Origin: Streptomyces triticisoli
GTDB lineage: Bacteria; Actinomycetota; Actinomycetes; Streptomycetales; Streptomycetaceae
Reading direction: 5' to 3'
DNA length: 64,000 nucleotides
Assembly (NCBI RefSeq): GCF_003270085.1
Contig: NZ_QFDQ01000020.1
Location: forward strand, 39,616 to 103,615
In this document: positions 55,068 through 63,480 of the stretch, one piece after another
How the letters are laid out: each line of letters opens with the position of its first letter
Position numbering within the stretch: position 1 is the stretch's first letter
Position numbers and translations under genes: made by a program
The notes under the pieces: model-generated
What the model was told of the DNA's origin: nothing
Databases searched by the model: none
Seen by the model: the letters and a program-made list of their open reading frames with translations, nothing else

Positions 55068-57707
55068 TCAACGGGTCCTGCCCCGCAGGACCGTCAGCAG
55101 ATAAGCGCACAGCAACGCGGTGAGGGACAACGTCAGCGCGCCCCCGACGGGTTGGGCGATCACGCGAACCGCGGCGGTCAGGTAGCGGTCGCCTCCGAAG
55201 GGCCACTGCAGCAGGAACACCTGGCGCAGCCGCGCGGGAAGTCCGGTGGCGTCCCACGCCTTCCCGCCCATGACCGCCTGCACCAGCGGTACGACGAGCA
55301 CCGGTACGGCCACTACGGACGCGAGCCCGGCCGTGGTGGACCGGAACAGCCCCGCGGCCAGCACACCGGTCCAGGCGCAGCCGACCACGAGGCCCGTCCA
55401 ACTCGCACCGAGCGAAAGCCAGTCGCCGGGAACCTGGGTGAGCTCCTGTCCGTACACGACATAGAGCACCTCGGCGTCGCAGCCGACCGTGAGGAAGGCC
55501 AGCATCAGCGCGGTGGCCGTGGCGACGACGAGCTTCGCGGCGAGCAGTCCGAGCCGCCGGGGGACGGTCCCCCGGTCCGCCGCCAGCGCGGGGTGGCGGA
55601 ACTCGTCGCCGGAGGCCAGCGCGCCGAGCAGCCCGGCACCGAGCGCCGCCGGGGGCAGGGGCAGCTGCTGCGGCCACGCCGCGATCAGTCGCGGCTGCGG
55701 GGTGTGGCCCATGCGCCCCATGACCAGCGCCGTGAGGGCGGAGACGGCGAGGACGGCGGCACAGGTGACGAAGCTCGTGCCGATACCGGTGGCACGGCGC
55801 AGTTCGTAGCGCAGGGGGCGCAGGGGGCCGGGCGCGGGACGGACCGAGATGGGGGGTGGCAGAGGGGACGAGGCGTCGAGCACGACGGCCTCCGCCGGAC
55901 GCGGGGTCGGGATCGAGGGCTGGGTATCGGCAGGATGTTCGGTACCGGGACGTTCGGTACCGAGATGCCCGGTGCCGAGATGTTCGGTACCGGGGTGCGC
56001 TGCCGCGCGCTGTGGGATCGGAGGCTGGGCGGAGTCCGCTGCCGCCCGCTGCGAGGCAGGGGGCTGAGGAGGCCGCGCGGTCGCCGGGGTGTGCGCACGC
56101 GCGGGGTTGTCGTCGGATCGCGATGACGCGGGGGCGGCCTCGGGGGTGGCGGCCGGGGCCTCGGAAGGGGTGGTGCGGGCCTCGGAGCCGCCGGTTGTGT
56201 CCAGGCCCCCGGAAACGAGGGTCAGGCTCGGGCCGTGGGAGCGGGCGGTGACATACGGGGCCTGGGTGCCGTTCGCGGCGTCCGGGGACCTGGAAGCGGT
56301 GGTGAGGTCCAGGGCTTCCGAGTGGGCCGTTGAGTCCGGGTGGCCGGGACGGGTGGAAAGGTGCGGGCCGGTGGCCAGGTGCGGGTCGTCCGGGCAGGTG
56401 GCGGGCGCCCCGCCGTCGGGACCGGCGGCGCGGACCCTGTTCCCTGCGTGGGCCGCGGCGGCGCCGACCTTCGCGCGCGATTCCAGCGGCACGCTGTTCT
56501 CGTGCGCGATGACGGATGCCGGTGAAGGACCCGCGGGGACATGCGTATCCCTGGGCAGTCCGGCGGCGCGCGCCGGTTCCGGGTCCGTGGTGACGGAACC
56601 GCTGTCGGCGACCGGGGGGACGGGCACGCCCTCCGGGCCCTCTGTGCCCCCTCCTCCTTCGCTGCGCGCGGCGACTGCCGCGTGCGCCGAAGGAGCAGCG
56701 GCCGGCGGCGGTCCCTTCTCGAAGGCCGGCACGGCGGCGGACACCTGCCGCCTGCCGGTGGTCGTGGGCTCCGCCCGGGCCCACGGATCTCCGGCCGCCG
56801 GGTTCGCACCCGAGGGCGCCGCCCCGGCGCCAGGGCCCATGTCACCGACTTCGTCCGCGAGTTGGTGGATAAGGATGCCGTGACGGAACGCGGCCTCCCC
56901 GATGTCGGCGCACGTACTGCCGTAGACCGACAGACGGTTGCCGCCCTCGTTTACGACCTCCACGGAGCGACGGGCGGTGCGGGCCTCCTTGGCCAGCAGG
57001 GCCCCGAGCCGGGCGGCGTGCGGGCTGCGGACGGCGACACGGGGACGCAGGCGGTTGCGGGCGAACTCCCCGGCCTCCTGGTCGGCGACGAGTCTGCCGC
57101 CCTCGAGGGTGACGACGCGGTCGGCGGTGCGTGCCGCCTCCTTGGGGTCGGCCGTGGTGAACAGGACCGTACCGCCCTGGGTGGCGTGGGCCCGCAGCAT
57201 GCCGTGCAGCCAACGGCTTTCCCGCGCGGACAGCCCGCCGGCCGGCTCGTCGAGCACCAGCGTGTGCGGATCGGACAGCAGGACGCAGGCCAGACCCAGC
57301 CGGCGGTCCATCCCCCGCGACAGAGTGCCCAGGCGCTCCTCCCGGAGGCTGACGAGCCCGACGACCTCAAGGACTTCGTCGGCACGCCGGGCGGGAAGCC
57401 CCACAGCGGCGCACAGCATCCGCAGGTGGCCGCGGACCGTGCGTGAGGGGTGCCCCGGGACGTCACCGAGGAGGACGCCGACCTCGCGCGCGGGATGGGC
57501 GATGCGATGCAGAGGGCGGCCCTTGAAGTAGGCGATACCACGGCCCTGTTGGAGCTCGAGCATGAGTCTGAGCGCCGTCGTCTTGCCCGCGCCCGCCGTT
57601 CCGAGGAGCGCAGTGACGCGGCCCGCGTGCGCTTCGAAGGAGACGTCGTCGACGGCGGGCGGAAGGCCCTTACGGGAATCGCTGGTCAATCCGAAGGCCT
57701 GGATCAC
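55068..57707 (-). CDS. ABC transporter: ATPase fused to membrane domain through a long linker
   Basis: An 879-aa fusion. N-terminal ATPase: Walker A LLGTAGAGKTTALRL, signature LGTLSRGMDRRLGLA (degenerate SGGQ), Walker B TLVLDEPAGGLSA; about residues 1-215. Then a long disordered linker (about 280-610) rich in Ala/Pro/Ser, with HLGTERPGTEH repeats. A C-terminal ABC-2-like membrane domain of about six helices (about 625-879). GTG at 57707 is likely (TTG at 57716 also in frame). ABC-2 families export antibiotics, lipids or polysaccharides; substrate unknown. Neighbour of whiH. Confidence 0.8.
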   Translation of the reverse strand: MIQAFGLTSDSRKGLPPAVDDVSFEAHAGRVTALLGTAGAGKTTALRLMLELQQGRGIAYFKGRPLHRIAHPAREVGVLLGDVPGHPSRTVRGHLRMLCAAVGLPARRADEVLEVVGLVSLREERLGTLSRGMDRRLGLACVLLSDPHTLVLDEPAGGLSARESRWLHGMLRAHATQGGTVLFTTADPKEAARTADRVVTLEGGRLVADQEAGEFARNRLRPRVAVRSPHAARLGALLAKEARTARRSVEVVNEGGNRLSVYGSTCADIGEAAFRHGILIHQLADEVGDMGPGAGAAPSGANPAAGDPWARAEPTTTGRRQVSAAVPAFEKGPPPAAAPSAHAAVAARSEGGGGTEGPEGVPVPPVADSGSVTTDPEPARAAGLPRDTHVPAGPSPASVIAHENSVPLESRAKVGAAAAHAGNRVRAAGPDGGAPATCPDDPHLATGPHLSTRPGHPDSTAHSEALDLTTASRSPDAANGTQAPYVTARSHGPSLTLVSGGLDTTGGSEARTTPSEAPAATPEAAPASSRSDDNPARAHTPATARPPQPPASQRAAADSAQPPIPQRAAAHPGTEHLGTGHLGTERPGTEHPADTQPSIPTPRPAEAVVLDASSPLPPPISVRPAPGPLRPLRYELRRATGIGTSFVTCAAVLAVSALTALVMGRMGHTPQPRLIAAWPQQLPLPPAALGAGLLGALASGDEFRHPALAADRGTVPRRLGLLAAKLVVATATALMLAFLTVGCDAEVLYVVYGQELTQVPGDWLSLGASWTGLVVGCAWTGVLAAGLFRSTTAGLASVVAVPVLVVPLVQAVMGGKAWDATGLPARLRQVFLLQWPFGGDRYLTAAVRVIAQPVGGALTLSLTALLCAYLLTVLRGRTR

Positions 57708-57806
57708 CCGCAGCAAGATAGCGCGCTATGTCCATTTTTCGGAGGATCTCTCCGTTCTTCCGGGTTCTCCGGCCCGGCGCACTCGGCGACTCGCCGGGGC
57801 CGGGGG

Positions 57807-58565
57807 TCAGACTTCCGGGCGCAGCATCGGCGGATTGAGCAGCGTGGCTCCGCCGGCCCGGAACAGCTGGGCGGGCCGGCCGCCCTGCCGAGTGGTCGTG
57901 CCCCCGGTCGGCACCAGGAAGCCCGGCGTGCCCGTCACCTTGCGGTGGAAGTTGCGCGGGTCGAGGGCCACGCTCCACACCGCCTCGTAGACACGGCGCA
58001 GTTCTCCGACCGTGAACTCCGGCGGGCAGAACGCGGTCGCCAGCGACGAGTACTCGATCTTCGAGCGGGCTCGCTCGACTCCGTCCGCGAGGATCTGGGT
58101 GTGGTCGAAGGCGAGCGGCGCCACCGGCTCCCCGTCGCGGCCGTAGCCGCCCTGCTGCAGCAGCTCCTCCACGGGCGCCCAACGGGCGTCGCCGGCGTCG
58201 CTGCCCGCCCGGGGCGCGGGCAGATCGGGGGCGAGGGCGAGGTGAGCGACACTGACGACCCTCATGCGGGGATCCCGCTTGGGATCGCCGTAGGTCGCGA
58301 GCTGCTCCAGGTGCGCACCGTTGTCCTGCACCGGGGCGAACGGGTCGTGGACGCGCAGTCCGGTCACCTCGGCCAGCTCCCGCGCCGCCGCCTGCGCCAG
58401 GTCCTCGTCGGCCCGTACGAACCCCCCGGGCAGCGCCCACCGTCCCTGGAAGGGGGGCTCGCCCCTGCGTACCGCCAGCGCGCACAGGGAATGGCGGCGC
58501 ACGGTCAGCACGACCAGGTCCACGGTGACGGCGAAGGGCGGAAAGGCTGACGGGTCGTAGGGCAT
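57807..58565 (-). CDS. NUDIX-domain regulator of NrtR type
   Basis: A 252-aa protein: NUDIX domain (about 10-150) plus C-terminal winged helix (FTVGELRRVYEAVW...NFHRKVTGTPGFLVP). The NUDIX box reads GGFVRADEDLAQAAARELAE then VTGL; the third catalytic Glu of REUxEExGU is Val, suggesting lost hydrolase activity and a sensor role, as in NrtR repressors that respond to ADP-ribose. ATG at 58565 has no ribosome site; -10 TATGAT lies nine bases before it, so it is probably leaderless. Confidence 0.82.
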   Translation of the reverse strand: MPYDPSAFPPFAVTVDLVVLTVRRHSLCALAVRRGEPPFQGRWALPGGFVRADEDLAQAAARELAEVTGLRVHDPFAPVQDNGAHLEQLATYGDPKRDPRMRVVSVAHLALAPDLPAPRAGSDAGDARWAPVEELLQQGGYGRDGEPVAPLAFDHTQILADGVERARSKIEYSSLATAFCPPEFTVGELRRVYEAVWSVALDPRNFHRKVTGTPGFLVPTGGTTTRQGGRPAQLFRAGGATLLNPPMLRPEV

Positions 58566-58571
58566 GCGGCG

Positions 58572-58593
58572 ATCATAGTCGTCTGCCTGACGA
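58572..58593 (-). promoter_or_regulatory. Promoter and palindromic operator of the NUDIX regulator
   Basis: TATGAT (58577-58572, minus) serves as -10 for a leaderless start. TCGTCTGCCTGACGA at 58579-58593 is a perfect palindrome (TCGTC/GACGA arms) between -10 and -35. Auto-regulation is the natural reading. Confidence 0.55.
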
Positions 58594-58745
58594 TAAGCAC
58601 TCCCTTCTCCGGTCGCACCGAGGGCTGGTCCACATCGGTCCGCGGGCTTTCCGGCGGGCTCCGGCGGTACCGGAAAGCCGCGGTGGCGCGCCTCGCCGGG
58701 CGTCCCGCCAGTCGGGCGGGAACCACCGCTCGGGTGAGTGTTCGT

Positions 58746-60299
58746 TCACACGTGCCCCTCGGGGATGTCGCTGCCCGCGTCGGTGCCCGGCCGGCCGGCG
58801 CCTCGACGGCGTGTACCGTCCTGCGTCGAGGTACGCGTACGTGTGCGGCTCGATGCCCTGGAGGGGCCCGGGCGCGTGCCGTCGGTCCGTGCGGCCGCCG
58901 GGCGCGCCCCGTCCGGGACCGGTCCGCCCACCCGCGTCCGGCGCCGACGGCGGGACACCTCGCCGGGCTCCGCCTGCGCACAACCGCCTTCGGTCCCGGT
59001 CGCCCCGTGGGGCACAGCGGTGTCCGCGCCGGCCGGTTCCCCCTTCGGCATGGCGGCTCCTGCCGTTTCCCGGGTGTCCGTTTCCCGGGTGTCCGTTTCC
59101 CGGGTGTCACTGTCTTCGGCTTTCGGTCCCGTACGCCCTTGGCGCTCCGCACGCAGGCAGCGCCGGACGGATTCGGGGTCCAGCCCCTCGTTGCAGGCCT
59201 GGTGCAGGAGGCGGGCGAAGAGGTAGTCGGGGTCCGCGCCCAGCGCCATGGCCAGGGCTTCCCGGGCCTCCAGATCGTCCCCGGCCGACCAGGCGACCCA
59301 GCCCGCGAGCGTCAGTGGCGCCGCCGCGTGTTCACTGTACGGACCGACGCAACGGCGGGCCAGGGCCCGCCACAGCCGCAGTGCCGGGCCTGCCTCGTCT
59401 CCTTCCATCCACTCCGCCGCGCGATCGCGTGTCGTACGGTCCTGCAGGCCGAGGATCAGCGACGCGGCCTCTTCGTGCTCGAGCAGCTGGTCGTCACGGA
59501 GGTCCGCGGGAACGGTGTCGGGGACGAGGGGTGCCTCGGCGAACCGGCGCATCACGCGCCCGGCGAGCTCCAGGGTCTCCTCGGCCACCGCCGCGCGGTC
59601 CACCTCGTCGAGGATCCTGGGCACGAGGGACATCCCGGCAGCGTCCAGGGCGATCTCCTGCTCCAGCGCCGCGGAGGTCTCCCAGGGAAGCAGTCTGGCC
59701 CTCAGGTCCTTCAGGCTGCCCCGTACCCGGATGCCGGCGTAGGTGGCCGCGGCGGCCAGTACGGAGGTGCCGGGCAGTCCCATGGGCAGCCCGTCCTCGG
59801 GGCAGCAGCTCTCGGTCGGGCAGCAGTACGACCAGAAGCGGCCGCCGGAGATGCAGAGCGCTTCGATCACGGGGACGTCGAGGCGGCCGCACTCCGTGCG
59901 CAGCTTCCGGGCCAGCGGCTCCAGCCGCCGCATGACCTGTCGTCCCGTCTCCCCCGGAGTCGGCTCCTGGCAGACGAAAGCCACCATCTGCTCCGGCTTG
60001 GCGCCCCTGCGCTCGCTGCCCGTGATCAGGCCGTGGGCCAGCTGACGGGCCGCGGCCGGCCAGTCGTCACTGCTGGGGGGAATGCCGAGCCTGGCCCTCC
60101 CGCCGAACCTGCCGCGCCCACCGCGATCGTGCAGCGCGACCAGGACGATGCTGTCCTCGGGCCGGTACCCGAGCAGATACGGCAGGGCGTCGGCGAGCTC
60201 GGCCGGGGTGCGGAGGGTGACCTGGTGTTCGGGGCCGGGTCCGTCGTAGGCGATGTCGCCGTTTTCGAAGGGTCCGGTCGTTTCGCTGTGATTCGTCAT
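58746..60299 (-). CDS. DUF4192 protein
   Basis: A 517-aa protein. The conserved DUF4192 core fills about residues 25-385 (LRTPAELADALPYLLGYRPEDSIVLV; FVCQEP; CISGGRFWSYCC). The cysteine pair CCPTESCC near residue 160 may bind metal. The C-terminal 130 residues are low-complexity, basic and Thr/Arg-rich, with a (DTRET)x3 tract. ATG at 60299. The family is actinobacterial and of unknown function. Confidence 0.83.
   Translation of the reverse strand: MTNHSETTGPFENGDIAYDGPGPEHQVTLRTPAELADALPYLLGYRPEDSIVLVALHDRGGRGRFGGRARLGIPPSSDDWPAAARQLAHGLITGSERRGAKPEQMVAFVCQEPTPGETGRQVMRRLEPLARKLRTECGRLDVPVIEALCISGGRFWSYCCPTESCCPEDGLPMGLPGTSVLAAAATYAGIRVRGSLKDLRARLLPWETSAALEQEIALDAAGMSLVPRILDEVDRAAVAEETLELAGRVMRRFAEAPLVPDTVPADLRDDQLLEHEEAASLILGLQDRTTRDRAAEWMEGDEAGPALRLWRALARRCVGPYSEHAAAPLTLAGWVAWSAGDDLEAREALAMALGADPDYLFARLLHQACNEGLDPESVRRCLRAERQGRTGPKAEDSDTRETDTRETDTRETAGAAMPKGEPAGADTAVPHGATGTEGGCAQAEPGEVSRRRRRTRVGGPVPDGARPAAARTDGTRPGPSRASSRTRTRTSTQDGTRRRGAGRPGTDAGSDIPEGHV
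59074..59110 (-). repeat. 15-bp repeat, about three copies, inside the DUF4192 gene
   Basis: GTGTCCGTTTCCCGG-type units repeat across 59074-59110 and encode DTRET x3 in the disordered tail. Likely to vary in copy number. Confidence 0.8.
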
Positions 60300-60384
60300 G
60301 CGTCGACGATCTCGCAGAACGCAGAAGCCTGCTTGACCCTGTGGACAACTCCGGGCAGGGACACGTCAGGAGATCCCGGAGATC

Positions 60385-62544
60385 TCAGCCTGTCGCAGCG
60401 AGGACCAGGGGAAGGACCTGTCCGCTGCCTGCCCGGCGGAGCAGGCGGGCGGCGACCGCGAGGGTCCAGCCGGAGTCGGTGCGGTCGTCCACGAGCAGGA
60501 CGGGGCCGGGAGAGCGGGCCAGGGCACCGGCCAGCTCCTCGGAGACGGTGAAGGCACCGAACAGCGCCCTGAGACGCTGGGCGGAGTTGCTGCGGCGTAC
60601 CGCGTGCTCGCCACCCGGCCCGGTGTACGCGAGGGTCCCCAGGAAGGGGAGGCGCCCGACGGTCGCGATGCCCTGGGCGAGGGAACCGACCAGGTGAGGG
60701 CGGGACAGGGACGGTACGGCGACGACGCCCACGGGCCGGGCGGCGGCATCCGCGGCATCCAGCGCCCAGCCGCCCGGGGAGCGCGCCCAGTCGGCGAGGA
60801 CCGCCACCGCGGCCCGCAGGACATCGTCGGGAACCGGCCCGTCGGGCGCGTCCTCGGCCAGCAGCGGGCGCAGCCGGTTGCCCCAGCCGATGTCCGAGAG
60901 CCGCCCCAGGGCACGCCCGGTGGAGCACTGCTCCTCGGCCGGGATACGTCCCTTGAGGTCGATGCCCAGTGCGGGCATCCCCGTCGGCCACATCCGGCGC
61001 GGCTCGATCTCCACCCCCGGGCGGTCCAGTTCCTTCGCCGCCCCCGCCAGCGTCTCCGCCGAAACGGAGGCGTCGGCCCAGGACCCCGCGCAGTTGTCGC
61101 AGCGGCCGCACGGGGCCGCCCCCTCGTCGTCCAGCTGCCGGCGCAGGAACTCCATCCGGCACTGTGCCGTGCTCGCGTACTCGCGCATGGCCTGCTGCTC
61201 GGCCGCCCGCTGCCGGGCGACCCGGGCGTACCGCTCGGAGTCGTAGACCCACTGCTCGCCGGTGGAGATCCAGCCGCCCTTCACCCGCTTCACCGCGCCG
61301 TCGACGTCCAGCACCTTCAGCATCGTCTCCAGCCGGCTGCGCCGGAGGTCGACCAGGGCCTCCAGAGCCGGCACGGACAGGGGCCGTTCCGCGTCCGCGA
61401 GGGCCGAGAGGGTCTGGCGGACCTGTGCCTCGGGCGGGAAGGCGGTGTCGGCGAAGTAGCGCCAGATGGCCTCGTCCTCCTTGCCCGGCAGCAGCAGCAC
61501 ATCGGCGTGGGCCACCCCGCGACCCGCGCGCCCCGCCTGCTGGTAGTAGGCGATCGGCGAGGACGGCGAGCCCAGGTGGACCACGAAGCCCAGGTCCGGC
61601 TTGTCGAAGCCCATCCCCAGCGCCGAGGTCGCGACCAGCGCCTTGACCCGGTTCTCCAGCAGGTCCGCCTCGGCCTGCAGCCGGTCGGCGTTCTCCGTGC
61701 GCCCCGTGTAGGAGGCCACCTTGAAGCCGCGTTGCCGCAGGAAGGCGGTGGCCTCCTCGGCGGCGGCGACGGTGAGGGCGTAGACGATCCCGGAGCCGGA
61801 CAGTTCGTCCAGGTGCTCGGCGAGCCAGGCCAGGCGGTGCGCGGCGTCCGGCAGCCGGACCACACCCAGCCGCAGGCTTTCCCTCTCCAGCGGGCCCCGC
61901 AGCACCAGGGCCTCGCCTGCGCCGGTACCCAACTGCTCGGCCACGTCCGCGGTGACCCGCGCGTTGGCGGTCGCCGTGGTGGCCAGCACCGGGACGCCGG
62001 GGGCGAGCTCGGCCAGCATCGCCCGCAGCCGGCGGTAGTCCGGCCGGAAGTCATGTCCCCAGTCGGAGATGCAGTGCGCCTCGTCGACCACCAGCAGACC
62101 GGTCGTGGCCGCGAGCCCGGGCAGCACCTGCTCGCGGAAGTCCACTGAATTGAGGCGCTCCGGACTCACCAGGAGAACGTCGGTCTCGCCACGCGAGATC
62201 TCCTCGTGGATGACGTCCCACTCCTCGGGGTTGGCCGAGTTGATGGTGCGCGCCCGGATACCGGCCCGTGCCGCCGACTCGACCTGGTTGCGCATCAGCG
62301 CCAGCAGCGGTGAGACGATCACCGTCGGTCCGGAGCCGCGCCGGCGCAGCAGAGCGGTGGCGACGAAGTACACCGCCGACTTGCCCCAGCCGGTGCGCTG
62401 CACCACCAGGGCGCGCCGCCGTTCCTCCACCAGGGCCGCCACCGCCTGCCACTGGTCCTCCCGCAACCGCGCCGAGCCCCCCGGCTCGCCGACGAGCTCG
62501 GCGAGGACGGCATCGGCTTCAGCGCGGAGTTCCAGATCGTCCAT
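60385..62544 (-). CDS. recQ: RecQ-family ATP-dependent DNA helicase with C-terminal phosphoribosyltransferase-like domain
   Basis: A 719-aa protein. Helicase motifs in order: QRTGWGKSAVYF (I, about residue 50), VIVSPLLALMRNQ (Ia), VVDEAHCISDWGHDFRPDY (II), LATTATA (III), IAYYQQAGRAGRG (VI). The RecQ-Ct zinc site C..CGRCDNC is present at about 460. The last 160 residues include VLLVDDRTDSGWTLAVAARL, matching the PRPP loop of type I phosphoribosyltransferases, instead of an HRDC domain. ATG at 62544; the ribosome site is close. 3'-5' unwinding expected; role of the tail unknown. Confidence 0.87.
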   Translation of the reverse strand: MDDLELRAEADAVLAELVGEPGGSARLREDQWQAVAALVEERRRALVVQRTGWGKSAVYFVATALLRRRGSGPTVIVSPLLALMRNQVESAARAGIRARTINSANPEEWDVIHEEISRGETDVLLVSPERLNSVDFREQVLPGLAATTGLLVVDEAHCISDWGHDFRPDYRRLRAMLAELAPGVPVLATTATANARVTADVAEQLGTGAGEALVLRGPLERESLRLGVVRLPDAAHRLAWLAEHLDELSGSGIVYALTVAAAEEATAFLRQRGFKVASYTGRTENADRLQAEADLLENRVKALVATSALGMGFDKPDLGFVVHLGSPSSPIAYYQQAGRAGRGVAHADVLLLPGKEDEAIWRYFADTAFPPEAQVRQTLSALADAERPLSVPALEALVDLRRSRLETMLKVLDVDGAVKRVKGGWISTGEQWVYDSERYARVARQRAAEQQAMREYASTAQCRMEFLRRQLDDEGAAPCGRCDNCAGSWADASVSAETLAGAAKELDRPGVEIEPRRMWPTGMPALGIDLKGRIPAEEQCSTGRALGRLSDIGWGNRLRPLLAEDAPDGPVPDDVLRAAVAVLADWARSPGGWALDAADAAARPVGVVAVPSLSRPHLVGSLAQGIATVGRLPFLGTLAYTGPGGEHAVRRSNSAQRLRALFGAFTVSEELAGALARSPGPVLLVDDRTDSGWTLAVAARLLRRAGSGQVLPLVLAATG

Positions 62545-62829
62545 GCCTCCATGCAACCCGATGGCACGGACAATCAGCCACTCCGGTCCGTCGCGGCGGA
62601 GCCGGTCCCGGGAGTCGTACGGCGGCACGGCGGGTAGGAATATGAGCCGCGGGGTGCCCGACAAGGGCCGGTGCCCTCAATCGCTCGTTGCCGCATCCAA
62701 GTTCGACAGGGAGAATCGAAGTCCGCTCCCCGCACGGCTCGGCCGTGATCCGGTAGGGCTCTCCTGCGGTGTGCGCGTCCCCGAATCCGACCACGCCCGC
62801 AGTGTGGGCGCGTTGCCGAAGGGAGGAAC

Positions 62830-63444
62830 GTGACCTTCGGATTCGCTCCGTCCTCGGCGGCATCGTTGCCGATGCCCGCCGCTTCCGCCCATCGCGTGCT
62901 CGAACCCGCGGAGTGGGCCGCCGCGGGCATCCCTCTGCTGCGCAATCCCCGCGAGGTCGTCAGCGGGCTGCACGCCCGGCACCGGCCCGCGCCGGCCACC
63001 GCTGTGATCGCGGTCCTCGACCCGGACGACCGGCTGCGGGCGAGCGCGTCGTTCACCCGCCGGCCGGCGCCCGCCGACGGCTGGATGCTCCGCAACGCGC
63101 TGCTCGCCCAGCTGCGCCGGGTCATTCCGCACGATCTGCGGCGCCGCACTCCGGTGCGCACCGCCGTACTGCTCTACTGCCGCGACGGAGACTCACGCTG
63201 GACGGAGGAGGACGGTGCGTGGATGTGGGGTCTGCGTGACGCCTGCACCCTGCACGGACTGCGCTGCGGGGCGTACATCACGCTGACCCGGGACGGCTGG
63301 CAGGTCCTCGGCGAGGGCCGCGGGGGCCGTCGGCCGAACGCGGACTCGGCACCCGAGCCCTTCGGTACGGCCGAGTTGCCGCCCCCGCCGCCGCGCACCG
63401 GAGGGGCTGCCTCCGAGGTACTGCGCCGGGCGGTGGCCCGCTGA
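62830..63444 (+). CDS. Conserved hypothetical protein (DUF4192-like C-terminal half)
   Basis: A 204-aa protein. The section VIAVLDPDDRLRASASFTRR, then RTAVLLYCRDGDSRWTEED... is mixed alpha/beta. The C-terminal 40 residues are Pro-rich. GTG at 62830 follows GGGAGGAAC. No recognised family; the 'DUF4192-like' note is only a faint resemblance. It diverges from recQ. Confidence 0.7.
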   Translation: MTFGFAPSSAASLPMPAASAHRVLEPAEWAAAGIPLLRNPREVVSGLHARHRPAPATAVIAVLDPDDRLRASASFTRRPAPADGWMLRNALLAQLRRVIPHDLRRRTPVRTAVLLYCRDGDSRWTEEDGAWMWGLRDACTLHGLRCGAYITLTRDGWQVLGEGRGGRRPNADSAPEPFGTAELPPPPPRTGGAASEVLRRAVAR

Positions 63445-63480
63445 CGTCGTCGGCACCGTCTCCGGGGTGCCGACGGCGGC

